Both the position numbers and the translations under genes were made by a program. Shown one piece after another: positions 1 to 10,192 of a DNA stretch of 64,000 nt. Source of the DNA: an uncultured Alphaproteobacteria bacterium (GTDB lineage: Bacteria; Pseudomonadota; Alphaproteobacteria; HIMB59); NCBI GenBank assembly GCA_902610255.1, contig CACLUX010000007.1, positions 1 to 64,000 on the forward strand. The letters run 5' to 3'. Within the stretch, counting starts at the first letter, position 1, and each line of letters starts with the position of its first letter. A model generated the notes under the pieces. It searched no databases, was not told the DNA's origin, and saw only the letters and a list, made by a program, of their open reading frames with translations.

Positions 1-1
1 T

Positions 2-1516
2 GCATGTGAGGGATCTGTTCTTGTTGTTGATAGCACACAGGGTGTAGAGGCCCAAACACTCGCAAACGCTTATCAGGCAATTGATGTCAATCATGAGATA
101 TTACCTGTGTTAAACAAAGCCGACTTACCAGCATCTGAACCAGAGAGAGTAAAAGAAGATATTGAACAAACAATAGGAATAGATACTTCTGACGCCCAAC
201 TTGTTTCTGCAAAAACAGGATTAGGTGTTGATAGCTTATTAGAACAAATTATCGAAAAACTCCCAGCTCCACACACAAATGAAAATCATCTAAAAGCCCT
301 GTTAGTTGACAGTTGGTATGATAATTATTTAGGAGTTACAGTTCTTGTTCGGATTCTTGATGGTGTAATGAAAAAAGGAATGAAGGTAAAGTTTTTATCA
401 AATAATCAACAGTACAATATAGATAGAATTGGATATTTTACACCAGATATAAATTATTGCGATGAACTAGGTCCTGGTGAGATAGGTTTTATTAATGCAA
501 GCATTAAGTCAGTTGCAGATTGCAAAGTTGGCGATACCATAGCAGAATTAAACGATCAAAAAGTTAAGCCACTGCCCGGATTTAAGCCCTCATTGCCAGT
601 TGTATTCTGTGGTATTTACCCAGTGGATACCTCAGACTATGAGAGATTGAAAGAAAGTTTTGAAAAATTGGCTTTAAATGACTCAAGTTTCACCTACGAG
701 AATGAGACTAGTGCAGCATTAGGTTATGGATTTAGATGTGGTTTTCTTGGGCTACTTCATTTAGAGGTAACAACAGAAAGATTGAGAAGAGAATTTGATC
801 TTGATTTGATAACAACTGCACCTGGAGTTGTTTACAAAGTAATAGATAGAAATAAAAATGAAATTGTTATAAGGAACCCTTCAGAGCTCCCTGACCCTGC
901 AGAAATTGATCAAATTTTAGAACCTTGGGTCAAATCAACGATTATAGTTCCACAAGATTATTTAGGAACAGTAATAACACTTTGTATTGAAAAAAGAGGT
1001 AAGCAAAAAAATTTAAATATACAAAATAATAGAGCTGTTTTAGAAATGGAACTTCCTCTAAATGAAATAGTAATAGATTTTTATGATAAATTAAAATCTT
1101 ACTCCAAAGGTTATGCAAGTTTTGATTATCAAGTTTATGATTATTTTCAAGGCGACTTAGTTAAGCTTAATATTTTAGTAAACTCAGAAACTGTTGATGC
1201 ATTTTCAAATATAGTTCATAAAACAAGAGCAGAAACAATTGGCCGAAAGATATGTAATAAACTTAAAGATTTAATTCCAAGACAAAATTTTCAAATTCCA
1301 ATTCAAGCTGCGATTTATGGAAAAATTATTGCCAGAGAAACAATTAAAGCATTCAGAAAAGATGTTACAGCGAAACTTTATGGTGGAGATGTGAGTAGAA
1401 AGAAAAAACTCCTTGAAAAGCAAAAAAAAGGAAAGAAAAGAATGAAACAATTTGGTAATGTTGAAATACCACAAACAGCTTTTTTTGAAGCTTTGAAAAT
1501 AGGGGATAGTGATTAA
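2..1516 (+). CDS. lepA: Elongation factor 4 (LepA), 5'-truncated by window start
   Basis: Frame is open from base 2 ([50 protein letters not shown]...); C-terminal LepA motif [33 protein letters not shown]. Confidence 0.97.
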   Translation, partial: ACEGSVLVVDSTQGVEAQTLANAYQAIDVNHEILPVLNKADLPASEPERVKEDIEQTIGIDTSDAQLVSAKTGLGVDSLLEQIIEKLPAPHTNENHLKALLVDSWYDNYLGVTVLVRILDGVMKKGMKVKFLSNNQQYNIDRIGYFTPDINYCDELGPGEIGFINASIKSVADCKVGDTIAELNDQKVKPLPGFKPSLPVVFCGIYPVDTSDYERLKESFEKLALNDSSFTYENETSAALGYGFRCGFLGLLHLEVTTERLRREFDLDLITTAPGVVYKVIDRNKNEIVIRNPSELPDPAEIDQILEPWVKSTIIVPQDYLGTVITLCIEKRGKQKNLNIQNNRAVLEMELPLNEIVIDFYDKLKSYSKGYASFDYQVYDYFQGDLVKLNILVNSETVDAFSNIVHKTRAETIGRKICNKLKDLIPRQNFQIPIQAAIYGKIIARETIKAFRKDVTAKLYGGDVSRKKKLLEKQKKGKKRMKQFGNVEIPQTAFFEALKIGDSD

Positions 1517-1521
1517 TTTTT

Positions 1522-1611
1522 GGAGAGATGGCCGAGTGGTTTAAGGCGCACGCCTGGAACGCGTGTATAGGGGCAACTCTATCGTGGGTTCGAATCCCAC
1601 TCTCTCCGCCA
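1522..1611 (+). tRNA. tRNA-Ser (anticodon GGA), CCA encoded
   Basis: GGAGAGA...TCTCTCC acceptor stem, long variable arm, anticodon stem-loop CACGC-CTGGAAC-GCGTG, T-loop GGTTCGAATCC, terminal GCCA. Confidence 0.96.
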
Positions 1612-1616
1612 ATAAA

Positions 1617-2435
1617 ATGAGTGAGTCAGTAGGATATAATCTTAGAAAATTTGCCAGAAAATTTACTGAGTTTCCATTAGTTGAAATAAAAGACAAAATA
1701 ACCAACCACAAATCAATTAATAAAATACCCCAAAACGTCTATCAAACATGGGAGACTAGATCTCTTGGAAAGACTCACGCTAAATCAATTCAAGAATTTA
1801 GAGAAAAAAATCCAACTTTCTCTTTCTATTTATATGATAAGGAGAAAAGAGATAGCTATATGGAGTCTAGTTGGGGTAAGGAAGATATTTCAAAAATATA
1901 TTTCAAAAGTATTTTTGGTCCAATGAAAGCTGATATTTTCCGTTATTGTATATTGTATGAGTTAGGTGGTTATTATTTCGATATAGCAAAAGGCTGCAAA
2001 TGCCCACTTAATCAACTTCATGATAGTAATCACATAGGAGTCTTAACTTATGAGGATACAATATGCTATTACCCACCAAATAATCCGAAACTTTTTTCAC
2101 TACTCAGGCCTTTTAACCATTTTTTGCAATGGGGACTTGCATTTTCATCAAAAAATTTGTTTTTAGAGAGTTTAATTAATAATATTTGTTCAGACTATAA
2201 ATATTATAGAGGTAAGGTTTTTGAAAATCCAAAGGTAGCTATTTTAAATTTTACTGGACCTGGCATGTATACAAAAGTAATGAGAAATTATATTTCAAAT
2301 AACGATATTTTTGATATGTCTGAATTAGATATAAAGTTTAATAACAATGGAATATTTAAATTAAAGGGATCCTCTGTAAGACATTATATAGTCCCTAGTT
2401 ATACTTATCAAAAAAACTCAAAAATAGTTAGTTAG
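1617..2435 (+). CDS. GT32-like glycosyltransferase (DXD sugar-binding / capsular polysaccharide synthesis type)
   Basis: IPQNVYQTWETRSLGKTHAKSI and FGPMKADIFRYCILYELGGYYFDIAKGC motifs; start moved to ATG 1617 because the ORF-track start (1563) lies inside the tRNA. Confidence 0.75.
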   Translation: MSESVGYNLRKFARKFTEFPLVEIKDKITNHKSINKIPQNVYQTWETRSLGKTHAKSIQEFREKNPTFSFYLYDKEKRDSYMESSWGKEDISKIYFKSIFGPMKADIFRYCILYELGGYYFDIAKGCKCPLNQLHDSNHIGVLTYEDTICYYPPNNPKLFSLLRPFNHFLQWGLAFSSKNLFLESLINNICSDYKYYRGKVFENPKVAILNFTGPGMYTKVMRNYISNNDIFDMSELDIKFNNNGIFKLKGSSVRHYIVPSYTYQKNSKIVS

Positions 2436-3405
2436 CATCAATTGATTTAAGAAATTCTCGTAAAATATTTTCATAAATATTCAATGGGAAATCTTTTAAA
2501 TTTTTAAAACCATAATCTTTTATTTGAATTGTCTTTGAAAAACCAGGTCTTGAAAATTTTTTTTCATTTGTAACTCCAAATATTTTAAGTGTTTTTACTC
2601 CCACAAATTCAAACATCCAAGCAGTGCCGCTATCATTGCAAAGCAAACAACTCATTTGTTTTGCTAAACCCATAGTGAAAGTTATATCGTTTGAGATTAA
2701 CTCACCATTTTTCCATTCTGGGCAGTTAAAGCCGTTTTTTAGACAAATATTTAAGAGATCTTTTTCATCAGGACCTAAAAAAAAGAAAACATTATAGCCA
2801 TTTTTCTGCAATTTGTGTGCAATAATTAAATACTTTTCAAAATCCCATTGTCTTATTTTATTGCCAGCGCCTGGTGAGATTGCAATATTTTTGTTAATTT
2901 CTTCATTATTAAATGAAAACTTAATATTTTTTGGAAGTATTATATTAGGTATCTCTTTAATAACTTTTTTTTGAAGGGTTGATAAAATATTAAAATAAAA
3001 TTGCTCAATATAAACATCTTTAAATTTTAAATTATATTTATTTTTAATATCAGAAAAAAAAAAGTTTGCACATGAACTAAAAAAATATTTGTGTGGTATT
3101 TTTTTTAGACTTAATGTCCTTAAAACAACTTTTTGTAAATCTATGATTAAATCAAAATATTGATTTTCAAGTTTAGTATTTTTTCTAAATAGATTTGATA
3201 TTGATGACTGTATGCCGTTATTTTCAATAATTTCAAAAATTGTATCTTTTACTAATGGATTTAATTTATCTTTAAAAGTTGTTGTATGGGTGGTCGTGTA
3301 ATAAATTTTTGATTCAGGGTATATGTTTTTTAAAGTTTGTAAAAAAGTTACCTTTTGTAAGCCATCTCCAATTTTATCATTAAAACTATATACAAGAATA
3401 TTCAT
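2428..3405 (-). CDS. GT9-like glycosyltransferase (ADP-heptose:LPS heptosyltransferase family)
   Basis: NIAISPGAGNKIRQWDFEKYLIIAHKLQ and CNDSGTAWMFEFVGVKTLKIFG, typical of GT9 proteins. Confidence 0.7.
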   Translation of the reverse strand: MNILVYSFNDKIGDGLQKVTFLQTLKNIYPESKIYYTTTHTTTFKDKLNPLVKDTIFEIIENNGIQSSISNLFRKNTKLENQYFDLIIDLQKVVLRTLSLKKIPHKYFFSSCANFFFSDIKNKYNLKFKDVYIEQFYFNILSTLQKKVIKEIPNIILPKNIKFSFNNEEINKNIAISPGAGNKIRQWDFEKYLIIAHKLQKNGYNVFFFLGPDEKDLLNICLKNGFNCPEWKNGELISNDITFTMGLAKQMSCLLCNDSGTAWMFEFVGVKTLKIFGVTNEKKFSRPGFSKTIQIKDYGFKNLKDFPLNIYENILREFLKSIDAN

Positions 3406-4364
3406 TCATTAATATCTAACTCAACTTTTGTTTTGGCACCTAAATCTTTAATTTTATTAGCCCTACTTAATAAACTACCCTTACCATCTGTTATATATTT
3501 TTTCGACTGATTTATATTTTCAGTTGATTTAATTAAACTTGCTTCAGTTTTTTCTAGCAAATTTAAAGTTTTTGCAATCTGGTCAAACATACTACCTGCA
3601 ATTTCTGCAATTTCTTTTGAATTTTTATTTTGTTTCTCAAGTCTCCAAATACTTTCGACGAGTTTCATGCACATAATGAGAGTAGATGGTCCCACAATTA
3701 TTACTTGTTTTTGTTGTGCATAGTTTGAAATACTCTGATCGTACTTTTGAGCAGTGATCAATGCATAATCATGAGGCATAAATATAAAGACATAATCCGG
3801 CGAATTCACTTTTATGAGGTTTGTATAATCCTTTTTGTGAATTGCATTTATATGACTTTTCATTGAATTTATGAAATTTTTTATAGACACCTCTTTTGCC
3901 TTTTCATCATCAGTGTTTTGATAATCATACCAATCTTTCATTGGTAATTTTGAGTCAATAATAATATTCCTTTTTTCTGGAAGAAAAATTACTACATCAG
4001 GCCTAAAAATTTGCCCACTCTCATTTTTATCAGTAAATTGCGTTTTGTAGTCTCTATCTTTGGTCATTCCACAATCTTGTAAGATATTCTCCAAAATAGC
4101 CTCACCCATGTCGCCCATATCGGAGATATTTGCTGTCATGGCATTAGTCATTTTTTTTGTTAAAACCCCAATTTCATCTATTTTGGAGTTAACATATCCC
4201 GTTTGTTCAAGAGTTTTATCAAATAGGTTTGCGAGGTTTTCGTTAATTTTTTTTAAATCTAAATCTGTGTTATCATTAGTCTTAGTACTCGACTTAAACA
4301 AAACAAAAACTAAAAGAATGATTACAATAATTAAAAATATAATTATTAAAAAATCCAAATTCAT
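3402..4364 (-). CDS. rmuC: DNA recombination protein RmuC-like
   Basis: N-terminal TM helix plus RmuC core: LENILQDCGM...RPDVVIFLPEKRNIIIDSKLPMKDWYDY...VSPDYVFIFMPHDYAL-like stretch. Confidence 0.85.
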   Translation of the reverse strand: MNLDFLIIIFLIIVIILLVFVLFKSSTKTNDNTDLDLKKINENLANLFDKTLEQTGYVNSKIDEIGVLTKKMTNAMTANISDMGDMGEAILENILQDCGMTKDRDYKTQFTDKNESGQIFRPDVVIFLPEKRNIIIDSKLPMKDWYDYQNTDDEKAKEVSIKNFINSMKSHINAIHKKDYTNLIKVNSPDYVFIFMPHDYALITAQKYDQSISNYAQQKQVIIVGPSTLIMCMKLVESIWRLEKQNKNSKEIAEIAGSMFDQIAKTLNLLEKTEASLIKSTENINQSKKYITDGKGSLLSRANKIKDLGAKTKVELDINE

Positions 4365-4381
4365 ATAAATTTAACTAATAT

Positions 4382-4756
4382 TTAAGAGTAAATTTTATGA
4401 ATATTATCAATATTACTCTTTAATTTGTTCTTTAATATATTTAATGATTCATAATCAAAAAAATTCTGTTCTAAAAACTTATTATAACTTTGTTTAATCT
4501 CATGGGAGATTTGCTCGATTTTTAAAAAATCTTCAGGTATGTGATTTTTTATTTTTTTTACCTCTTGATTGAAATCATTAAGTGCATTTTTAAAATGCTT
4601 ATCAGAAAAAGTTTCAAGTTTATTTTTAATATTTGAGATATTTAAATTAGTATCAATTTTAGACTCCAAGTCATAAACAGTTAAACTAAAATAGTCAAAA
4701 ATTTGTTCATACAAATCGTAAAGTTTTTGGGAATTTATAACTTTTGGAATATTCAT
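4382..4756 (-). CDS. Hypothetical protein, predicted helical/coiled
   Basis: Uninterrupted 124-aa ORF between same-strand genes; no recognisable family. Confidence 0.5.
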   Translation of the reverse strand: MNIPKVINSQKLYDLYEQIFDYFSLTVYDLESKIDTNLNISNIKNKLETFSDKHFKNALNDFNQEVKKIKNHIPEDFLKIEQISHEIKQSYNKFLEQNFFDYESLNILKNKLKSNIDNIHKIYS

Positions 4757-4808
4757 ATATAAAGATTACATTAGATACTTTTGGTATGTCAAAGAAATTT
4801 TAAAATGA

Positions 4809-4843
4809 AAAAAGCCTAAATACTTATTTATCTAGGCTTTTTA
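4809..4843 (-). terminator. Candidate rho-independent terminator
   Basis: AAAAGCCTA-N-TAGGCTTTT inverted repeat with flanking A/T runs, downstream of the 4853..6157 gene. Confidence 0.7.
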
Positions 4844-4852
4844 AAAATAAAA

Positions 4853-6157
4853 TTAATATGCCGTATCTCTTCCATCATCCTTTGCAATTTCTCGTGCATT
4901 AGGATTTACTGATGGCCTAAAAGGTATTTCAACTATTTCACCATCTACAGGCGACCCTGGAGTTTCACAATACTCATCAGGTAGATGAAATTTAAATTTA
5001 TTACCTATGTCTTTTTTCTCATAAGGTACATATCCCATTGCGATATTTGTTCCCAATTCAGGGGAATACCAAGGTGATGTTAGATACCCTATTGGTGTAG
5101 ATCCATCTTCAGATATAAGCCAAAAGTCTGGAGCATATTCATCAATGGGTTTACCACCTAATCTAAATCCAACTAGTTGGTTGCTATATGGTTTCTCACC
5201 TGCCTCAATTTTTGTTCTCATTGCTTCTAGAGCTTCTTTACCAATATAGTCAGCTTGTTTTTTTCTTGGAACTTGATAGCCAAGGTTACATTGAAATGGA
5301 TAAGTTTCGGCATCAAGATCTTGACCCCAAGATAAAATTCCTGCAGCTATTCTTCTATGGTGCGCAGGTGCGATTACTTTTAGATTGTGTTTCTTTCCAG
5401 CCTCTAAAACAGCATTCCACATATCATCTGCATACAAAGTTGCATCTCTGAGGTAGATTTCATATCCCTTTTCCCCAGTAAAACCTGTTTGGGAAATAAT
5501 ACAATCTCTCCCTCCAACTTTTGCTGCCATTAATCCATAGTAAGGAATGTCTCTAACAGCATCTCCAACTAAATCTGCCATAAGATCGATTGACTTTGGT
5601 CCTTGAATTTGAACAGGAGATACGTCTATTTCATCAATTTCTACATTAAATTTTTTATCGTGATTTACGCCTTGAAGAAAAAACATAATATCAGAGTCAG
5701 ATAGTGAAAACCAAAATTCATCCTCTGCAACTCTAAGTAATATAGGATCATTTAATACTCCTCCTTTGTCATTACAAAGGATTACATATTTTCCTTTCAT
5801 TACATCAATTCTTGTAGCATCTCTTGTGATAACGAAATTTGTAAATTTTAAGGCGTCAGGTCCTTTTACACGAATTTGTCTTTCTACTGCAACATTCCAC
5901 ATAGTTACGTGATTTACTAATGCATCATATTCGACCATTGCACCACCATCCTCAGGTTTTACATAACCTCTAGGATGATACATTCTATTGTACACAGTGC
6001 ATCTCCAACATCCTGCCTCAACTGATAAATGCCAATATGGATTTTTTCTAACTCTGGTAGAAATCAACATTTGTTGAGGTGTTGGTCCTGATTGCCTTAA
6101 ATTAAATGGGACTTTTCTATCAGATTGGTCCACTGAACTTGGTTGCTTTAGCTTCAT
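4853..6157 (-). CDS. GcvT/DmdA/LigM-like aminomethyltransferase or demethylase family protein
   Basis: GcvT-fold motifs: VSPVQIQGPKS, GFTGEKGYEIYL, ADYIGKEAL; SD-like GGAGG upstream of ATG. Confidence 0.75.
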   Translation of the reverse strand: MKLKQPSSVDQSDRKVPFNLRQSGPTPQQMLISTRVRKNPYWHLSVEAGCWRCTVYNRMYHPRGYVKPEDGGAMVEYDALVNHVTMWNVAVERQIRVKGPDALKFTNFVITRDATRIDVMKGKYVILCNDKGGVLNDPILLRVAEDEFWFSLSDSDIMFFLQGVNHDKKFNVEIDEIDVSPVQIQGPKSIDLMADLVGDAVRDIPYYGLMAAKVGGRDCIISQTGFTGEKGYEIYLRDATLYADDMWNAVLEAGKKHNLKVIAPAHHRRIAAGILSWGQDLDAETYPFQCNLGYQVPRKKQADYIGKEALEAMRTKIEAGEKPYSNQLVGFRLGGKPIDEYAPDFWLISEDGSTPIGYLTSPWYSPELGTNIAMGYVPYEKKDIGNKFKFHLPDEYCETPGSPVDGEIVEIPFRPSVNPNAREIAKDDGRDTAY

Positions 6158-6237
6158 ATATCCTCCTATAAAAAATGCAGTAGCAATTTTTGAAAACTAA
6201 TTTCTTTTTAAGGTCTATGCAATCGAAAAATTTGAAC

Positions 6238-7119
6238 TTAAAAGATTTTGTTGTGGAGGACTATTTTGTCATTTTCCATGATAAAATCACCATTTTGAAG
6301 AGCATTTAACCAATGACAGGTCTTCTCGAAGCCACCAAAAGGAAAGCAGTGAAAATTTTTAAATGAACTTTGTTCTTTAGAGAAATTTGCTAACTCAATA
6401 AACATTTCATCGTTTGAAGTTTTGGTTAGAAGGTCAGTTACTTTAGATGAGTTCTTTTTAAGAAAACTTAATGAATTTCCAACACCACTCATTATCCCAA
6501 AATTAAGAAGTGTTTTAAAAGATGCTGGGCCTGGAAAGCCTACTCTGACGGGTAATTTTATATTTGAATTATCTAAAAATTTGCACCATTTAATAAATGG
6601 TTCGGCATTAAAAAAAAATTGAGTAACAAGTTCTAAACTTAAATTTTTATTTTTTGATAATTCATATTTTTTATCTAAAAATTCGTTGACAGTATTTTGA
6701 TCAATATCAGGTGAACCTTCTGGGTGTCCAGCTATTCCTATCTCTTCAAAATCATTATCCTTTAATAAACCAGACTCTAGTATTTCCAGCGAAGATGATA
6801 CTGATCCATTCTGATTACCACCACCACCTATAACAAGAATTTTTTTGCTATCTGTTCTATTTCTTAGTTCTTTTAGGAAGTCTGAAACATGATCTAAATT
6901 TCTCATTGTCCTTGCAGGCAAATGAGTAATAGGAGTTAATTCTTGCTTAGATACAAAATCAACAGTTTCTAAGATATCGTTTTCCGTAGCATCAGGTAAA
7001 TATGTTATGTAGACATTATTTTTTTTATCTAGAGGGATAGACTTTAGTTTGTGTCTTACTTTTGGGTTTAACTCTATGGTAAAGCCATCTACTAAAGAAA
7101 CAATATTTTCTTTGATCAT
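6238..7119 (-). CDS. Methylenetetrahydrofolate reductase-like (MetF family) protein
   Basis: TIM-barrel pattern PITHLPARTMRN, IVIGGGGNQ-like, IGIAGHPEGSPDI, LVTQFFFNAEPFIKWC. Confidence 0.75.
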   Translation of the reverse strand: MIKENIVSLVDGFTIELNPKVRHKLKSIPLDKKNNVYITYLPDATENDILETVDFVSKQELTPITHLPARTMRNLDHVSDFLKELRNRTDSKKILVIGGGGNQNGSVSSSLEILESGLLKDNDFEEIGIAGHPEGSPDIDQNTVNEFLDKKYELSKNKNLSLELVTQFFFNAEPFIKWCKFLDNSNIKLPVRVGFPGPASFKTLLNFGIMSGVGNSLSFLKKNSSKVTDLLTKTSNDEMFIELANFSKEQSSFKNFHCFPFGGFEKTCHWLNALQNGDFIMENDKIVLHNKIF

Positions 7120-7137
7120 ATTTTTAAAATATAATAG

Positions 7138-9612
7138 TTAAGACTTTAATCTATTATTTTCTGGATCTAGCAAAGGTTCTTCAGTAATTGTTAATGGATA
7201 CCTTTTGCCAAAGTACTCGACCTCTAACTTATTTCCTTTTTCTGAAACTTCTGTTGGTAAATATCCATAAACAATGTGTTTATCAACAAAATAGCCATAA
7301 TTTGTACTCGTTACGTACCCTACAGCTTTACCGTTTGAATATATTGGTTCTGTGCCTAAGGCCATTCCTTCAGGGTCATCAATAATCATACAAGTAAGTT
7401 TCTTTTCAATTGGTTTTTCTTTTATTTTTTGTAGTGCACTCTTGCCAATAAACTCATTTTCTTTTTTAAGCTTCACCGTAAAGCCTAAGCCTGACTCATA
7501 AGGGTTGTAATTAGTATGAATATCTGTGCCGAGTGATCTATAGCCTTTCTCCAATCTGAGTGACTCAAAAGCACCAGCTCCAGAACAAATCATGTTGAAC
7601 TCTCTTGAAGTTTCTCGAAGTTCATCCCATAATGATAATCCATACTCAGTAGGTGTATATATTTCCCAACCTAATTCACCTATATAAGATATTCTTACAG
7701 CAACACAGGGAATGTTACTGATAGAAATCTTTTTAATATGGAAAAATGGAAAACCTTCGTTAGATACATCATCGTCATCACACAGTTTTTCAAGAACAGA
7801 TCTTGAATTTGGTCCCCATAAGCCGATACCTGCAAAAGCGGATGTCCAATCTATGATTTGAACACTTCCGTCATCAGGAGCATTTGCTCGAAGCCAACTA
7901 ATATCAATCATTCCATTCCCAGCTCCTGCCAAGACCCAAAATTTATTTTCCTCAAGTCTACTAATAGTAAGATCACTCTTTATACCACCATACATATTAG
8001 AAATTACGCTATAAACAACTTTACCTACGGCAACATCAATATTATTTGTACAAACTTTCTGTAATAATTTTAGAGCACCTTTTCCACTTACTTCAATTTT
8101 CACAAATCCTGTAATATCAAACAGGGCACCCGTTTGTCTTGTTACAAGATGTTCAGCTGCTTGAATTGGTGACCAATATTTTGCAGCCCAGCCTGTCCTA
8201 TTTGGAAAGTTTTTACCTTTCATTAATTCAGCATTTGACTCATACCATTGAGGTCTTTCCCAGCCCATAGTCTCAAAGAAATGTGCTTTTTGTCCTTCTA
8301 ACCTTGCATAAAATGGACTTCTTCTTAGTGGTCTTGGCTGCTCCATTTGTTGAAGCGGGTGAATAATATCATATACCTCTTTATAATTCTGCTTACCTCT
8401 TGACCTTAGATATTTCCTGACATGATGATGTTGATGAAAACGATTGATATCTCCTTGACGAACATCAAGTTCAGGCTCACCATTAACTATCCACTCTGCC
8501 ATAGCTTTTCCAACACCACCCGCATGTGTTATCCATACAGCATTAGCGGTCCACAAACCTTTTACACTTGTCTCGCCCATCAAAGGGTTACCATCTGTTG
8601 TAAATGAAAAAATTCCATTAATTTTTTTTGTAAGTTTTTTTTCTGAAAATCTTGGGAACAACCAATTCGACTCTTTATGTGCACCTTCAAAATCATCAGG
8701 TCTAAAGTCCACCAAAGAGGGCATTTCTTCAGCATCTTCAGGTTTCTTTAATTCTTCTGACTCTAAAATTCTTGGTTCATGTCGATAATTCCCAATAACA
8801 TAAGTATCATTCCATTGTCTGAAATAAAGACTGTAATCTTGGTGACGCATCAATGCGTGTTCAACCAAAGCTTCTTTGTGATCAGCTTTAAATTCTCTCA
8901 ATTCTTCAAACGGTTCTAACCACACCATTTGATGTTCGCAGGGAACTAGAGGTAATGATATGTTCGCAAGCCTTCCCATTTTTGGAGCCCAGATACCAGT
9001 TGAGACAAGTACAATGTCGGCTTCATAATCACCTTTAGATGTTTGTACACCGCGAATTTGATTATTCTGAATTTTAAAACCATTAACTGCTGTATCACCA
9101 AAGAATTCTCCTGCTTTTAAATCAGTAACATATTTTGCCATTGCTCTAACCGCTCTTACAGGTGCTGCTAAACCATCAGTTGGAACATAATATCCCCCGT
9201 GAATTTTTTCTGGATCAATATAGGGGCTCATTTTTAAAACTTCATCTGGAGTGATTATTTTTGCATCAGTTAATCCATAACTGTGAGCTATACCTAGTTT
9301 TCGATAAAGGTCTTGATGTCTTTCTTTTGTCTTCGATACTTCAATTCCTCCAACAGTATGAAAACAAGGTTTTCCCTCAAATGATAAGGATCTAAGTAAG
9401 TCAACTGTGTACTGAGCAAATTTACACATCATTCGTGAAGGATTAGTTTGAAACACACCTCCTGGTGCATGACTTGTAGAGCCTCCAGTTTCAAACAATG
9501 GCCCTTGATCGAGTATAACCATATCTTTCCAACCCAATTGAGCTAAATGATAGGCGGTGCTCGCTCCAACAATACCACTACCTACGATTATTATTCTTGA
9601 TTTTCTTGCCAT
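7138..9612 (-). CDS. Dimethylglycine/sarcosine dehydrogenase-type FAD oxidoreductase fused to GcvT domain
   Basis: N-terminal IIIVGSGIVGASTAYHLAQLG FAD motif, GGSTSHAPG, C-terminal GcvT domain (YIGELGWEIYTP). Confidence 0.85.
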   Translation of the reverse strand: MARKSRIIIVGSGIVGASTAYHLAQLGWKDMVILDQGPLFETGGSTSHAPGGVFQTNPSRMMCKFAQYTVDLLRSLSFEGKPCFHTVGGIEVSKTKERHQDLYRKLGIAHSYGLTDAKIITPDEVLKMSPYIDPEKIHGGYYVPTDGLAAPVRAVRAMAKYVTDLKAGEFFGDTAVNGFKIQNNQIRGVQTSKGDYEADIVLVSTGIWAPKMGRLANISLPLVPCEHQMVWLEPFEELREFKADHKEALVEHALMRHQDYSLYFRQWNDTYVIGNYRHEPRILESEELKKPEDAEEMPSLVDFRPDDFEGAHKESNWLFPRFSEKKLTKKINGIFSFTTDGNPLMGETSVKGLWTANAVWITHAGGVGKAMAEWIVNGEPELDVRQGDINRFHQHHHVRKYLRSRGKQNYKEVYDIIHPLQQMEQPRPLRRSPFYARLEGQKAHFFETMGWERPQWYESNAELMKGKNFPNRTGWAAKYWSPIQAAEHLVTRQTGALFDITGFVKIEVSGKGALKLLQKVCTNNIDVAVGKVVYSVISNMYGGIKSDLTISRLEENKFWVLAGAGNGMIDISWLRANAPDDGSVQIIDWTSAFAGIGLWGPNSRSVLEKLCDDDDVSNEGFPFFHIKKISISNIPCVAVRISYIGELGWEIYTPTEYGLSLWDELRETSREFNMICSGAGAFESLRLEKGYRSLGTDIHTNYNPYESGLGFTVKLKKENEFIGKSALQKIKEKPIEKKLTCMIIDDPEGMALGTEPIYSNGKAVGYVTSTNYGYFVDKHIVYGYLPTEVSEKGNKLEVEYFGKRYPLTITEEPLLDPENNRLKS

Positions 9613-9670
9613 TTATTCCTCTAAAAATACCTAATCAGTTCCAAAATTTGATGTCAATATGAAAAAAAAC

Positions 9671-10192
9671 CTAATAGTTAACCGCGTCAATAAGACGATC
9701 CTCAAGATAGTCAGCAAATGATCGATTACAACTAAGTAACAATTTAAGATCAAGGTTAAAAATAGAACAGTCTACTCTAGCTAATAATGTTTGTGCAGCA
9801 GTGGATTTTTTAAAGGATTTTTCTCTAAAGTCAAAATGCGTTAATTTATTTAATATTTCAAAACTATTTTTACCCTGAATTTCAAAAAATACTTGTGAGT
9901 CAGAAATATTTGTTGCCAATATTAAGGGTGATTTATTTAAGTCAGCTAAGATTTTGTTGAGTTTTTCATTTTCAATTTCTTTTTCAAATATCAAATTCCA
10001 TTGATCAAAAGACATTTTTGCTAAAGTATAATTATCATTTGAAATTATCCTTAAATTATCTGAGGGTGGTAAAAGTTTTAAAGATTTATTTATGTGATTA
10101 TTAAATTTTGAGTCACCAGATCCTCTTAACAGAATCTGTTGAATAACTTTTTTTTTAATCTCAACACCATCAGATCGGATTACTTCAGTCAT
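9671..10192 (-). CDS. soxG: Sarcosine oxidase gamma subunit family protein
   Basis: Position in soxBDAG order and weak GcvT-like features; 173 aa. Confidence 0.75.
   Translation of the reverse strand: MTEVIRSDGVEIKKKVIQQILLRGSGDSKFNNHINKSLKLLPPSDNLRIISNDNYTLAKMSFDQWNLIFEKEIENEKLNKILADLNKSPLILATNISDSQVFFEIQGKNSFEILNKLTHFDFREKSFKKSTAAQTLLARVDCSIFNLDLKLLLSCNRSFADYLEDRLIDAVNY

Noticed and set aside
1563-1616. ORF-track start of the glycosyltransferase inside the tRNA
   Set aside because: Overlaps tRNA-Ser; ATG at 1617 is more plausible.
4060-4368. 102-aa plus-strand ORF
   Set aside because: Fully antisense to rmuC, low-complexity translation, no SD; spurious.
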